61,115 nucleotides of DNA from Anaeromassilibacillus sp. An172 (GTDB taxonomy: Bacteria; Bacillota; Clostridia; Oscillospirales; Acutalibacteraceae): assembly GCF_002160515.1 (NCBI RefSeq), contig NZ_NFKS01000017.1, positions 1 through 61,115 on the forward strand, given 5' to 3'. Both the position numbers and the translations under genes were made by a program. The notes beneath the pieces were generated by a model that ran no database searches, had not been told where the DNA came from, and saw nothing but the letters and a program-made list of their open reading frames with translations. Below, piece by piece: positions 1 through 8,098 of this stretch (within the stretch, counting starts at the first letter, position 1; each line of letters begins with the position of its first letter).

Positions 1-2
1 TG

Positions 3-746
3 GCAGAAGAGTGCGGTATAAGCCAAAAAACCGATGCTGCAAACTGGAAAAATATTGCCGGTATTTCCATAGGGTGGGAACACACAGTGGGACTTAAAAA
101 AGGCGGCACGGTTGTGGCTGTAGGGGCTGATTACGATAAACGCTGTGATGTTGGCGATTGGAAAAATATAAAAGCTGTTGCCGCCGGGTATGATTGTACC
201 GCAGGTCTTAAAGAAGACGGCACGGTTGTGGCAGCAGGCAATAATAATTATTATAAAAGTTATGTGAACTTCTGGAAAAATATTAAGGACATTTCGGCAG
301 GATTTAGGTTTATAGTAGGCGTGAAAAACGACGGCAGTGTTGTGTCTACAGGAAATAACGTCAATGGTCAGTGTGATGTTAGTAAATGGAAAAATATCGT
401 GTCTGCATCGGCAGGCTGGCACCACACAGCAGGATTAAAAAGCGACGGAACAGCTGTTGCTGTAGGAGGAAACACATACGGTCAATGTAATTTAAAGGGC
501 TGGGAAAATATGGTTTCTGTTTCAGCAGGTATGAATCACACAGTTGGACTTAGAAAAGACGGTACTGTAGAAGCTGTGGGGGATAACCACCACGGCCAGT
601 GCGATGTAGAGGACTGGAACGATATAGTGGCTGTTTCCGCAGGCAACAAATATACGTTAGGACTTAAAAGGGACGGAACGGTACTTATAACCAAAAATTT
701 AGATTACGGTCAGAGCGATGTGGAGAAGCTTATGGAGGATTTATAA
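3..746 (+). CDS. RCC1-repeat protein, 3' part (5' end outside window)
   Basis: The reading frame is already open at base 3 with no stop or plausible start, so the gene begins upstream; a GTG at 87 is internal. The visible 247 residues are built of about six repeats of roughly 40 residues, each with a GLKxDGTVxAxG strand and a xWKNIxxxSAG strand, the signature of RCC1/BLIP-II-type seven-bladed propeller repeats. Such proteins in Clostridia are often secreted and of unknown ligand. The C-terminus is a short charged tail. No signal peptide or anchor can be seen because the N-terminus is missing. A hairpin 30 bp downstream may end transcription. RCC1-like fold is confident; function is not assignable. 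Confidence 0.8.
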   Translation, partial: AEECGISQKTDAANWKNIAGISIGWEHTVGLKKGGTVVAVGADYDKRCDVGDWKNIKAVAAGYDCTAGLKEDGTVVAAGNNNYYKSYVNFWKNIKDISAGFRFIVGVKNDGSVVSTGNNVNGQCDVSKWKNIVSASAGWHHTAGLKSDGTAVAVGGNTYGQCNLKGWENMVSVSAGMNHTVGLRKDGTVEAVGDNHHGQCDVEDWNDIVAVSAGNKYTLGLKRDGTVLITKNLDYGQSDVEKLMEDL

Positions 747-776
747 GGCTTGCAGATAAACTGAGTTCACATTTAT

Positions 777-836
777 AAAAATATGTTTTTGGTCGGTGTA
801 TTATTTAACACAATCTCCGTAAAAAGACATATTTTT
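777..836 (+). terminator. AT-rich inverted repeat, possible terminator of RCC1 gene
   Basis: AAAAATATGT (777-786) pairs with ACATATTTTT (827-836), with a TTTT/AAAA inner extension and a roughly 30-base loop, followed by T-rich sequence. It starts 30 bp after the RCC1 stop. The stem is GC-poor, so terminator function is uncertain. Confidence 0.35.
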
Positions 837-858
837 TATCATTTACCGTTGTGTTACC

Positions 859-882
859 GGACGGATATACAATCCGCCCCTA
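859..882 (-). repeat. GC-rich GGGCGGAT/ATCCGCCC-type hairpin repeat, degenerate copy
   Basis: CGGAT (862-866) and ATCCG (872-876) form a small hairpin followed by CCCTACG. The same sequence type, GTAGGGGCGGAT in the other orientation, recurs at 32241 and 32409, so this is a dispersed repeat. Here one arm carries a mismatch. Confidence 0.5.
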
Positions 883-915
883 CGATGTATAGTTCTATAA
901 AAGAAAATAAAGAAA

Positions 916-946
916 CAGCCATGGTTCAAAAATAAAACCATGGCTG
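916..946 (-). terminator. Terminator hairpin on the lysC (minus) side
   Basis: CAGCCATGGTT (916-926) pairs perfectly with AACCATGGCTG (936-946). On the minus strand it is followed by a TTTCTTTATTTT tract, so it most likely ends the hom-lysC transcript after the repeat array at 975-1150. Confidence 0.6.
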
Positions 947-974
947 TAAATTTATAATTTTAAAATCAAACCCT

Positions 975-1150
975 ACCGAGGGCGAACCATTCCAAAGAAT
1001 AAGAAAAAGGTTTCGCCCGCCTTGAAACGGTGCTGATTTCTTAAAGAAAGTTTTACAAGGCGGAAACAAAAGACTCGCCCGACCTGAAACGGAAGTCAAT
1101 TTTTATATCCTCCCTTTGCAGGTCGGATATAAAAAAGTCGGATATAAAAA
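975..1150 (+). repeat. Mosaic hairpin repeat array: leader module plus two stem-loop modules
   Basis: Leader: GGGCGA (980-985) pairs with TCGCCC (1013-1018) around a CCATTCC core. Module 1: CCGCCTTG (1017-1024) pairs with CAAGGCGG (1056-1063). Module 2: CCGACCTG (1079-1086) pairs with CAGGTCGG (1119-1126). The last 14 bases (1137-1150) are a second copy of the module end GTCGGATATAAAAA and abut the lysC stop codon. Same family as the arrays at 32449, 38921, 42388 (reverse) and 43902. Confidence 0.8.
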
Positions 1151-2356
1151 TCACTCGAAGAATTTGGAGTGGATGGCTGCAACAGCTGTGTCGGCGTCGT
1201 TCTTGTCGATGAGAACGGAAACCTTGATTTCGCTGGTGCTGATCATCTGAATGTTGATGTGTGAGTCATAGAGAGCCTCGAACATCTTGGAAGCAACGCC
1301 TGCGTGGCTTTCCATACCTGCGCCTACGATGGAAACCTTTGCAATGTTGTCATCGTAAAGAACTTCCTTAGCGCCGATTACGTTGATGTAGTCCTTGAGG
1401 ATTGCAACAGCCTCTTCACCCTTTGACTTAGCAACAGTAAAGGAGATGTCCTTTGTATCGTTGCGTCCGATTGACTGGAGGATAATGTCAACGTTTATGT
1501 CCTTTGCAGAAAGCTTTGCAAACATCTTGAATGCAAGGCCTGGTCTGTCAGGAATACCTGTTACAGAAATTCTTGCTACATCTGTGTCTTTTGCTACGCC
1601 GCTGATTAACATTTTCTCCATTTTTGCATTCTCCTTTACCAATGTACCCGGGGCTTTTGTAAGACTGGAGAGAACCTCGAGTTCAATATTATATTTCTTA
1701 GCCATTTCAACTGAACGGTTGTTGAGAACCTGAGCACCAAGTGTAGCGAGCTCAAGCATTTCGTCATAGGAAATTTCTTTAAGCTTAATAGCTTTTTTAA
1801 CCTTTCTCGGGTCAGCTGTGTAAACGCCTTCAACGTCTGTGTAAATCTGACAAAGGTCAGCGTGAAGAGCTGTAGCGATTGCAACTGCGCTTGTGTCTGA
1901 ACCGCCTCTGCCGAGAGTGGTTATATCGTCATATCTGTTAAGACCCTGGAAGCCTGCAACGATTACGATGCGTCTCTGGTCAAGTTCTTTTTTAATTCTG
2001 TCAGGAACAACTCTCTTAATTCTTGCGCTGGTGTGAGCGGAAGTTGTCTGGAAGCCTGCCTGCCATCCCAAAAGGGAAACAACAGGATAACCCAGCTTTT
2101 CAATAGCCATTGCAAGCAAGGAAATTGAAATCTGCTCGCCGGCTGACAAGAGCATGTCTGTTTCTCTTTTTGAAGCGTGGGGATTTATCTCCTTTGCCTT
2201 TTCTATAAGGTCGTCTGTTGTGTCGCCCTGTGCCGAAACAACAACTATAACATCGTTTCCTTTGTTATATGTGTCTGTAACGATACCTGCAACATTCATC
2301 ACACGCTCGGCGTTGGCAACAGAGCTTCCGCCGAATTTCTGGACAATAAGACTCAT
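1151..2356 (-). CDS. lysC: Aspartate kinase
   Basis: Phosphorylates aspartate to aspartyl-phosphate, the first step toward lysine, threonine and methionine. The 401-residue protein starts with the family motif VQKFGGSSV, has the GRGGSDTSA substrate loop near residue 150, and ends with two ACT-type regulatory domains (from about residues 262 and 340), so feedback control by an end-product amino acid is likely. Length fits monofunctional aspartate kinases. The ATG at 2356 has an AAGGAG site 8 bases upstream. It lies 24 bp after hom in the same direction, so the two are probably one operon. No lysine riboswitch fits in the short gap. Confidence 0.95.
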   Translation of the reverse strand: MSLIVQKFGGSSVANAERVMNVAGIVTDTYNKGNDVIVVVSAQGDTTDDLIEKAKEINPHASKRETDMLLSAGEQISISLLAMAIEKLGYPVVSLLGWQAGFQTTSAHTSARIKRVVPDRIKKELDQRRIVIVAGFQGLNRYDDITTLGRGGSDTSAVAIATALHADLCQIYTDVEGVYTADPRKVKKAIKLKEISYDEMLELATLGAQVLNNRSVEMAKKYNIELEVLSSLTKAPGTLVKENAKMEKMLISGVAKDTDVARISVTGIPDRPGLAFKMFAKLSAKDINVDIILQSIGRNDTKDISFTVAKSKGEEAVAILKDYINVIGAKEVLYDDNIAKVSIVGAGMESHAGVASKMFEALYDSHINIQMISTSEIKVSVLIDKNDADTAVAAIHSKFFE

Positions 2357-2380
2357 ATTATAGTACTCCTTTTTTGCTTA

Positions 2381-3628
2381 TTATAGATCACCGATTCTCA
2401 AAGCTGAGAGGACGCAAACGTCCTTTGCTTCAAGGTCGGAGATTTTATTTTTAATCATGCCGTAAGGCATGGGGTTGGTGATAACAGCGATTTCGCTTTC
2501 CTGAGCTTCCTCAAGAACAAGAGGCTCGACATTTCCGTCGAATACTTCTTTTGCAATATCATATGCACAATGTTCGTCTTTGGATTTAAGACGGAGATAC
2601 ATAGCTGTAACTGACTCATCGTAAGGAATAACAAGATCCTCGCCGCCGTCTGTCCAGAAAATTCTCTTTCTGGCTTTTAAGTGCTTGCAGCAGTCCACAA
2701 TGTCGGCAACCACTGCGCTGGCGGTTGGAAGCTTTCCTGCTCCTCTTCCGTAGAAAACAACGTCTCCTGTGCAGTCGCCTCTTACCATAATTCCGTTGAA
2801 TACGTCGTCAATATCGGAAAGCTGGCTCTTGTTTGGAACAAACATAGGAGCTACAAAGATATCAAGCTTCTTGTTTTCCAAAAGCTTAACCTGTCCGATA
2901 AGCTTTATTACGCCGCCCCATTTTTCTGCATATTTTACGTCCTCGAGGGTTATGGCTGTGATACCCTCTGTGTGAACGTACTGGGGATAAACATGTTTGC
3001 CGAAGGCGAGAGAAGCCAAAATACATATTTTGCGGCATGCGTCGTGTCCTTCGATGTCTGCGGCAGGGTTTCTCTCTGCATATCCCAGCTCCTGTGCAAG
3101 CTTTAATGCGTCCTCAAACTGCATGCCGTCGTTAATCATCTTTGTGAGGATGTAGTTTGTTGTGCCGTTGAGAATACCTGCAACCTCGTCAACATTGTTA
3201 GCCACAAGGCACTGGTCCATAGGTCTGATAATCGGGATACCGCCGCCTACGCTGGCTTCAAAAAGGAAGTTTGCGTTGTTTTCCTTGGCAATAGCCAAAA
3301 GCTCTGCGCCGTGTGCGGCAACAAGCTCTTTATTTGATGTGACAACGCTCTTTCCTGCCTCAAGACAACGCTTTACATATTCGTAAGAGGGGTGGACTCC
3401 GCCCATAACCTCGGCAACAACCCTTATGTCAACGTCGTTTACTATGGTTTCAAAATCCTTTGTAAATCTGTCGGCAAGTGGGTGGTCCGGAAAATCTCTG
3501 AGATCCAATATGTATTTTATGTCGATTTCTTCACCTAAAGCGGTGAAAAGTTTGTTTTTGTGTGTTGTGATAATTTCTGAAACGCCGGAGCCTACGACTC
3601 CGTGTCCCATAATTGCGATAGAAATCAT
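2381..3628 (-). CDS. hom: Homoserine dehydrogenase
   Basis: Reduces aspartate semialdehyde to homoserine with NAD(P)H, the branch to threonine and methionine. The 415 residues run from MISIAIMGHGVVGSG (Rossmann GxGxxG near residue 9) through a substrate-binding region (SNKELVAAHG; GILNGTTNY) to a C-terminal ACT domain. The frame could begin 18 codons earlier, but the ATG at 3628 is preceded by GAGAGG and starts the conserved domain, so it is preferred. It lies 110 bp downstream of the penicillin-binding protein gene and 24 bp upstream of lysC, all on the minus strand. Confidence 0.95.
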   Translation of the reverse strand: MISIAIMGHGVVGSGVSEIITTHKNKLFTALGEEIDIKYILDLRDFPDHPLADRFTKDFETIVNDVDIRVVAEVMGGVHPSYEYVKRCLEAGKSVVTSNKELVAAHGAELLAIAKENNANFLFEASVGGGIPIIRPMDQCLVANNVDEVAGILNGTTNYILTKMINDGMQFEDALKLAQELGYAERNPAADIEGHDACRKICILASLAFGKHVYPQYVHTEGITAITLEDVKYAEKWGGVIKLIGQVKLLENKKLDIFVAPMFVPNKSQLSDIDDVFNGIMVRGDCTGDVVFYGRGAGKLPTASAVVADIVDCCKHLKARKRIFWTDGGEDLVIPYDESVTAMYLRLKSKDEHCAYDIAKEVFDGNVEPLVLEEAQESEIAVITNPMPYGMIKNKISDLEAKDVCVLSALRIGDL

Positions 3629-3672
3629 ATTTGCGCCTCTCTTTCGGTTTTTCTGAAAAGACAAACAGTATT

Positions 3673-3716
3673 CCGGTGACACCGGTATCCGGATTTAATC
3701 TAATATCGGCGTCACC
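3673..3716 (-). promoter_or_regulatory. Hairpin-forming leader of hom
   Basis: CCGGTG (3673-3678) and CACCGG (3680-3685) form a near-perfect palindrome. Alternatively GGTGAC (3675-3680) pairs with GTCACC (3711-3716). The two pairings share bases and exclude each other. No T-tract follows on the minus strand, so a simple terminator for the upstream gene is unlikely. Confidence 0.35.
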
Positions 3717-3738
3717 ATATTTTAGGTTAAACTGTCAA

Positions 3739-6051
3739 TCAAGTGTGACCGGCATCAGACGAAGATGGTGAGGTCGGTGAAGTGTGATCTTCTGAAGATG
3801 AAGGCGGTTCCGTTGGTTCCGTGGTTGGCTCTGTGTTAGAGTTGTGGCCCTCGGTTGTCCGTTCTTCAGTATTGTCGGTTTTGTTTTCATTCTCGGAAGA
3901 AGTCGGTTCGGTATTGTGAGCGGTTTCAGAACAATAGGACGGTAAATTATCCTCTGCATAATATCCTATGTCTGTATTGGAACATGAGGATGAAGCCAGA
4001 AGTCCGGTGTCTTTGCAATACCTTGCGGAGATAAGTGTATCCGGCAGCTCATAGTTTATGTTTTTCTTGTCTGAAAGGTACTCCGCCATAACCTTTTGGA
4101 ATATGGTAAGGGAGTTTATAGAGCCGTTTCCTGTGATTGTCTGAGGCTCGTCATAACCTGTCCAAACAGCCAGTGAAGCATAAGGTGAGCATCCGCAGAA
4201 CCAAGAGTCTTTTCCTGAGTCTGTTGTACCTGTCTTACCGATAATATCCCAGCCGCTTACTCTTGCTCTCCAAGCCTGAGTGTGCTGAGCTGTTGTAACA
4301 TTGTAGTGAAGAAGTCTGTTCATAATGCCGGCGGTTTCCTCGGAATAAACCTGTACGCCGTCGTTGCTTCTGTTGTCCAAAATAATATTGTCATTCTGGT
4401 CTGTAACGTAGTAATAGGTGTAAGGTTCGTAATACTTGCCGCCTGTAATAAGGTAATTGTAAGCGGAAGCCATTTCTCTTACGGTAACGCCTCCGGAAAG
4501 ACCGCCAAGAGAAAGACCGCCCAGATTTACGCTGTCCTGCTCAGGGTCAAGGTTTTCAAATCCGAAGCCGTTTGTGGCTTTGTCATAGCAGTAAGAAACT
4601 CCTGCCAAATCAAGAACTCTTACGGCAACGGCGTTAGATGACCATTCAATGGCGTCGGCTACAGTCATGTAGTCGTTGTAATATCCGTATACGTTGTTTG
4701 GTCCTGAGTGCCACTGACCGTTATAATATGCCCATTTGTCATATGGCTGGTCTTCTACCAAGCTTGAATAATTCAGTTTTTCCTGCTCAATAGCCGATGG
4801 ATAAGGCAAAACCGGCTTTATTGATGAACCGGGCTGCAAAGGTGTGTTTGATCTGTCGAAAAGAAGCTTTCCTTCACGCTCGTCTGAGCTTCCTACTGTT
4901 CCGACAATTCTTCCGTCGGATTCAATAAGTGTAAAAGCTGTCTGCAAATCCTCGTCTGAAGCAAAGCTGCTTACGGAAAGAGCAGTATCTTCCATAAACT
5001 CCTGCATCTCTATATCCATGGCACAGTATATCTTGAGACCCTCTGTGTAAATTTTCTCCTCGGCTGCATCCTCGGTGATGTTGTATTTCTCTGCAAGGTC
5101 TCTGCGCAGATCACGGAACATTACATCTATATACCAGTTCCATTCCTGTGTATCGGTATCATCGTCTTCATCTTCATCTGAATACCGGAAACCTACAAAT
5201 TCCATATTTTCAGATTCTTCCAAAGCATCGTTATATTCGACTTCGGTAATCTTTCCCTGGTTATACATTTCATATAAAACGTCCTCACGGCGTTCCTTGT
5301 TGTTTTCAGGATAAACAAGCGGATTCCACAGAGAAGGGTTTTGGGTTATTCCCGCAATGGCGGCACACTCGGCTATTGAACAATCTGAAATATCCTTGTC
5401 AAAATAAAGCTTTGCCGCTGCCTGAACTCCCTGACAGTTGTTTCCGAAGTTTACAACATTTAAGTAAGCCTCAAGGATCTGGTCTTTGTTGTACTCGTCC
5501 TCAAGCTTTAAAGCACGGAAAATTTCTCTTATCTTACGTGTAAGGCTAACGTCATTGTCAAGGGTAACATTCTTGATAAGCTGCTGGGTAATGGTGGAGC
5601 CGCCGTAGCTGTCCTGACCTGTGAAAAGGTTTAAAACAGCGCCGCCTGTTCTTATCCAGTCAACACCGTTGTGTTCTTTAAAGCGCTTGTCCTCAATTGC
5701 AATAATTGCATCTTTCATGGCTTTGGGTATTTCGTCGAAATCAACCCATACACGGTTTTCCGTGTCGTAAAGGGTCTGATATTCCTCAAATTTACCCGTT
5801 TCCGGATTTTCGCAGTAAATAAAGCTTGTAAGGTTCAAGGATTTTGCCTCAAGGTCAATTCCCAAAGGTTCGTTGGCTATTCCTATAACATATGAAACAG
5901 CGGAAACAGTCAGGATAATACCTGCAAAGATACAAACCATAATCACCGTAACAAGCAGTTTTCTCAGCATTGTAAAAAATGTCTTTACTCCCGATGTTTT
6001 TTCAGCGGTCATATTTCCGGAATTGTTCCGGTTCTGTTGGTTCTTTTTCAT
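3739..6051 (-). CDS. ponA: Class A penicillin-binding protein (transglycosylase/transpeptidase)
   Basis: Bifunctional peptidoglycan synthase of 770 residues. A cytoplasmic tail precedes one membrane segment (about 32-57). The GT51 domain has EDKRF (120-124) and GGSTITQQLIKN (150-161). An acidic stretch of Asp/Glu lies near 291-302. The transpeptidase domain has SSIK (409-412, nucleophile Ser409), SSN (471-473) and KTGT (606-609). The last about 60 residues are a Thr/Glu/Pro/Ser-rich tail. The start at 6051 follows a GGAGG; an earlier in-frame start has no such site. A minus-strand extended -10 (TGGTATAAT, 6227-6235) upstream may be its promoter. It lies ahead of hom-lysC with a 110-bp gap. 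Confidence 0.93.
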   Translation of the reverse strand: MKKNQQNRNNSGNMTAEKTSGVKTFFTMLRKLLVTVIMVCIFAGIILTVSAVSYVIGIANEPLGIDLEAKSLNLTSFIYCENPETGKFEEYQTLYDTENRVWVDFDEIPKAMKDAIIAIEDKRFKEHNGVDWIRTGGAVLNLFTGQDSYGGSTITQQLIKNVTLDNDVSLTRKIREIFRALKLEDEYNKDQILEAYLNVVNFGNNCQGVQAAAKLYFDKDISDCSIAECAAIAGITQNPSLWNPLVYPENNKERREDVLYEMYNQGKITEVEYNDALEESENMEFVGFRYSDEDEDDDTDTQEWNWYIDVMFRDLRRDLAEKYNITEDAAEEKIYTEGLKIYCAMDIEMQEFMEDTALSVSSFASDEDLQTAFTLIESDGRIVGTVGSSDEREGKLLFDRSNTPLQPGSSIKPVLPYPSAIEQEKLNYSSLVEDQPYDKWAYYNGQWHSGPNNVYGYYNDYMTVADAIEWSSNAVAVRVLDLAGVSYCYDKATNGFGFENLDPEQDSVNLGGLSLGGLSGGVTVREMASAYNYLITGGKYYEPYTYYYVTDQNDNIILDNRSNDGVQVYSEETAGIMNRLLHYNVTTAQHTQAWRARVSGWDIIGKTGTTDSGKDSWFCGCSPYASLAVWTGYDEPQTITGNGSINSLTIFQKVMAEYLSDKKNINYELPDTLISARYCKDTGLLASSSCSNTDIGYYAEDNLPSYCSETAHNTEPTSSENENKTDNTEERTTEGHNSNTEPTTEPTEPPSSSEDHTSPTSPSSSDAGHT

Positions 6052-6226
6052 TTCATGTCCTCCGTATTCCTTTAAGAACAATTCTTGTTATTGTTACGAC
6101 AGTGTTGCAAGCGCTTGTTTGACATGAGAACGTGTAAAAATTTAATAATATGAAATTTTAAAGGTACGATTATTCAGGGTCGGCAAAAGGCTTTCCGCAG
6201 TCTGCATTTGTATACAGCTAATTAGT

Positions 6227-6235
6227 ATTATACCA
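6227..6235 (-). promoter_or_regulatory. Extended -10 promoter candidate for the PBP gene
   Basis: On the minus strand the sequence reads TGGTATAAT, a full extended -10. The -35 position is only TTTATT. It lies about 180 bp upstream of the PBP start. The rest of 6052-6358 shows no gene. Confidence 0.45.
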
Positions 6236-6358
6236 TTTATTCAAAAGGAAATAAATGTTTTTTGAAATTTATATTTTAAATTTTATTTTGTGTTTTGTAT
6301 CAAAAATTATGTATATTAACGATATTATCTGAAAAAATAACAACGGAGGTGTAAAATA

Positions 6359-6679
6359 ATGAGAAAAATACTGCTTATATCCGCAGCCGCAGTTTTTGTG
6401 TGCGCAATTATTTCCATAACTGTGTCAAGCCTGGATAACGGCGCTGACACTGTATTGGCAGAAAAAAGCTACGCTGACGCAGATACAAAGGAGATTTATG
6501 TTTTGAAAGAATACAAGGGGCTGGTTGCGGTGTTTAAAGAGGGTGGGGAGGTACCTATAAAAATAACCCAGACAAGAGTTGATACTCTTCCGCCCTATGA
6601 CGCTCAAAAGCTTACAGAGGGAATAGCCGTTGAGGGTGAGGAAAAGCTTAGGGAAATTCTTATGGATTTTTGCAGCTGA
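6359..6679 (+). CDS. Small secreted or membrane-anchored protein, BofC C-terminal-like
   Basis: 106 residues: an N-terminal hydrophobic segment (about 4-24) that may be a signal peptide or anchor, then a short domain with YVLKEYKGLVAVF, PIKITQTRVDTLPPYD and LTEGIAVEGEEKLREILMDF. This pattern matches small clostridial proteins that resemble the C-terminal domain of BofC, an intercompartment signalling factor of sporulation in Bacillus. The match is by recall of pattern; a sporulation role is not shown here. ATG at 6359 follows ACGGAGGTG. It stands alone, divergent from the PBP gene, with the fab promoter starting 48 bp after it. Confidence 0.65.
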   Translation: MRKILLISAAAVFVCAIISITVSSLDNGADTVLAEKSYADADTKEIYVLKEYKGLVAVFKEGGEVPIKITQTRVDTLPPYDAQKLTEGIAVEGEEKLREILMDFCS

Positions 6680-6726
6680 GAACCGGTTTTTTACAATGTA
6701 CAAAAACAAAGAAAGTATATTTTTTG

Positions 6727-6755
6727 TTGACAGAAACATTGTCTGGGTGTAAAAT
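6727..6755 (+). promoter_or_regulatory. Strong SigA-type promoter of the fatty-acid operon
   Basis: TTGACA (6727-6732), a 17-bp spacer, then TAAAAT (6750-6755). Transcription would start near 6762, about 260 bases before fabH, giving a long leader. Confidence 0.75.
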
Positions 6756-6761
6756 TATTAT

Positions 6762-7021
6762 GCCAGAATATACTATTGTGGGTATCTGTGCCCTGGCTTA
6801 ATAACTGTTGTTTTCAAAGTTTATTAGGACGGGAAAATGTTTTGTGCGTTTTTTCACAAGAAGAGGTTTTTATATATTATTTTAAAGATGTATTTTATTA
6901 TGTCTTTAAACAAGCGAAAGTTTCTCGGGGAAGATAAAACACAAATGAAAAAGTCATAAATCTTTTATGGCTTTTCAGAAATATTCCCAAAAAATTCCAA
7001 AAGAAAACGGAGGTAGAGATA
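6762..7021 (+). promoter_or_regulatory. Long structured leader upstream of fabH
   Basis: About 260 bases without a gene between the promoter and fabH. Four possible hairpins: GCCAG/CTGGC (6762-6797); TTGTG/CACAA (6842-6859); TTTAAAGA/TCTTTAAA (6881-6888 with 6903-6910); and a 12-bp stem 6949-6960 with 6964-6975 and a 3-base loop. None has a T-tract. I recognise no known riboswitch and no clear FapR or FabT operator. Confidence 0.5.
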
Positions 7022-7981
7022 ATGAGCTTTTCGATTCTCGGAACCGGCAGAGGGGTTCCGGCTTATGCCATGACCAACGACGAACTGTCCACAATGGTTG
7101 ACACAAGCGACGAGTGGATTGTTCAGAGAACAGGCATAAAAACGAGACACATCTGTAAAGAAGAAACCATGACGGATATGTGCGTAAAAGCTGCAAAGGA
7201 AGCGCTGGAGGACGCCGGTATCACAGCGGAAGACCTTGATCTTATAATCTGCGCAACCTTGAGAGGCGAATATATCACACCGTCACAGGCATGTGTTGTA
7301 CAGAGAGAGATAGGCGCAAAATGTCCGGCATTTGACGTAAACGCAGCTTGTTCCGGCTTTGTTTACGCATTTGACGTTGCGGACGGATTTTTTGCAAGAA
7401 ACCGTGTTGAAAAGGTTCTTGTAATCGGATACGACAACCTTTCAAACACAATGGACTGGACAGACCGTTCCACCTGCGTTCTTTTCGGCGACGGCGGCGG
7501 CGCAGTTGTTTTAGGAAAGGGCGACGACCTTCTTTCAATCCACATTACAGCAAAGGGTAACCCCGATGTTCTCTATGCTCCAAGGGGAGAGAACCTTTCT
7601 CCTTTTGCAAAGGAACAGCGCAAGCCTGCTATTTTTATGAATGGCCACGAGGTGTATAAATTTGCGGTTACATCTTTGGTAAAAGGCGTAAGAAAAGCGG
7701 TTAAGGATGCAGGTCTTACAATGGACGATATCGACTATGTAATTCCTCATCAGGCAAATATGAGAATAATCGAAGCTGCGGCGGACAAGCTGGGTATTCC
7801 GAGAGAAAAGTACATATGTACTATCGGGGAATACGGCAACACATCAGCCGGCTGTATGCCAATAGCTTTGGACGTAGCAAGAAGAGAAGGCAAGTTCAAA
7901 AAGGGCGACATCATTGTGTTCTGCGCTTTTGGAGGAGGACTTACGTCAGGAAGCTGCGTAGTAAGATGGGCTATGGACTGA
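7022..7981 (+). CDS. fabH: 3-oxoacyl-ACP synthase III (KAS III)
   Basis: Condenses acetyl-CoA (or a branched acyl-CoA) with malonyl-ACP to begin fatty acid synthesis. 319 residues, usual length. Catalytic triad visible: Cys110 in NAACSGF, His in PHQANMRII and Asn in EYGNTSAG. ATG at 7022 follows ACGGAGG. First gene of a ten-gene fatty-acid/acetyl-CoA carboxylase operon; the next gene follows after 117 bp. Many clostridial clusters carry a MarR-type regulator and an acyl carrier protein gene around fabH; neither is here. Confidence 0.96.
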   Translation: MSFSILGTGRGVPAYAMTNDELSTMVDTSDEWIVQRTGIKTRHICKEETMTDMCVKAAKEALEDAGITAEDLDLIICATLRGEYITPSQACVVQREIGAKCPAFDVNAACSGFVYAFDVADGFFARNRVEKVLVIGYDNLSNTMDWTDRSTCVLFGDGGGAVVLGKGDDLLSIHITAKGNPDVLYAPRGENLSPFAKEQRKPAIFMNGHEVYKFAVTSLVKGVRKAVKDAGLTMDDIDYVIPHQANMRIIEAAADKLGIPREKYICTIGEYGNTSAGCMPIALDVARREGKFKKGDIIVFCAFGGGLTSGSCVVRWAMD

Positions 7982-8098
7982 TTGTCTGATAATTAAGATT
8001 TTTACCGCATTTACGGAATTATCCGGCGGAAAAATATATTGTCCCAAAATATGCGAAAACAAAAATTAAGTTTTTGTAGGAATGGAGAGTAGTTTATT

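Noticed and set aside
3629-3738. Lysine riboswitch ahead of hom-lysC
   Set aside because: The gap is about 110 bp, shorter than the lysine riboswitch, and lacks its conserved core.
7982-8098. Hidden acpP gene between fabH and fabK
   Set aside because: The 117-bp gap is too short for an acyl carrier protein and contains no DSL motif frame.
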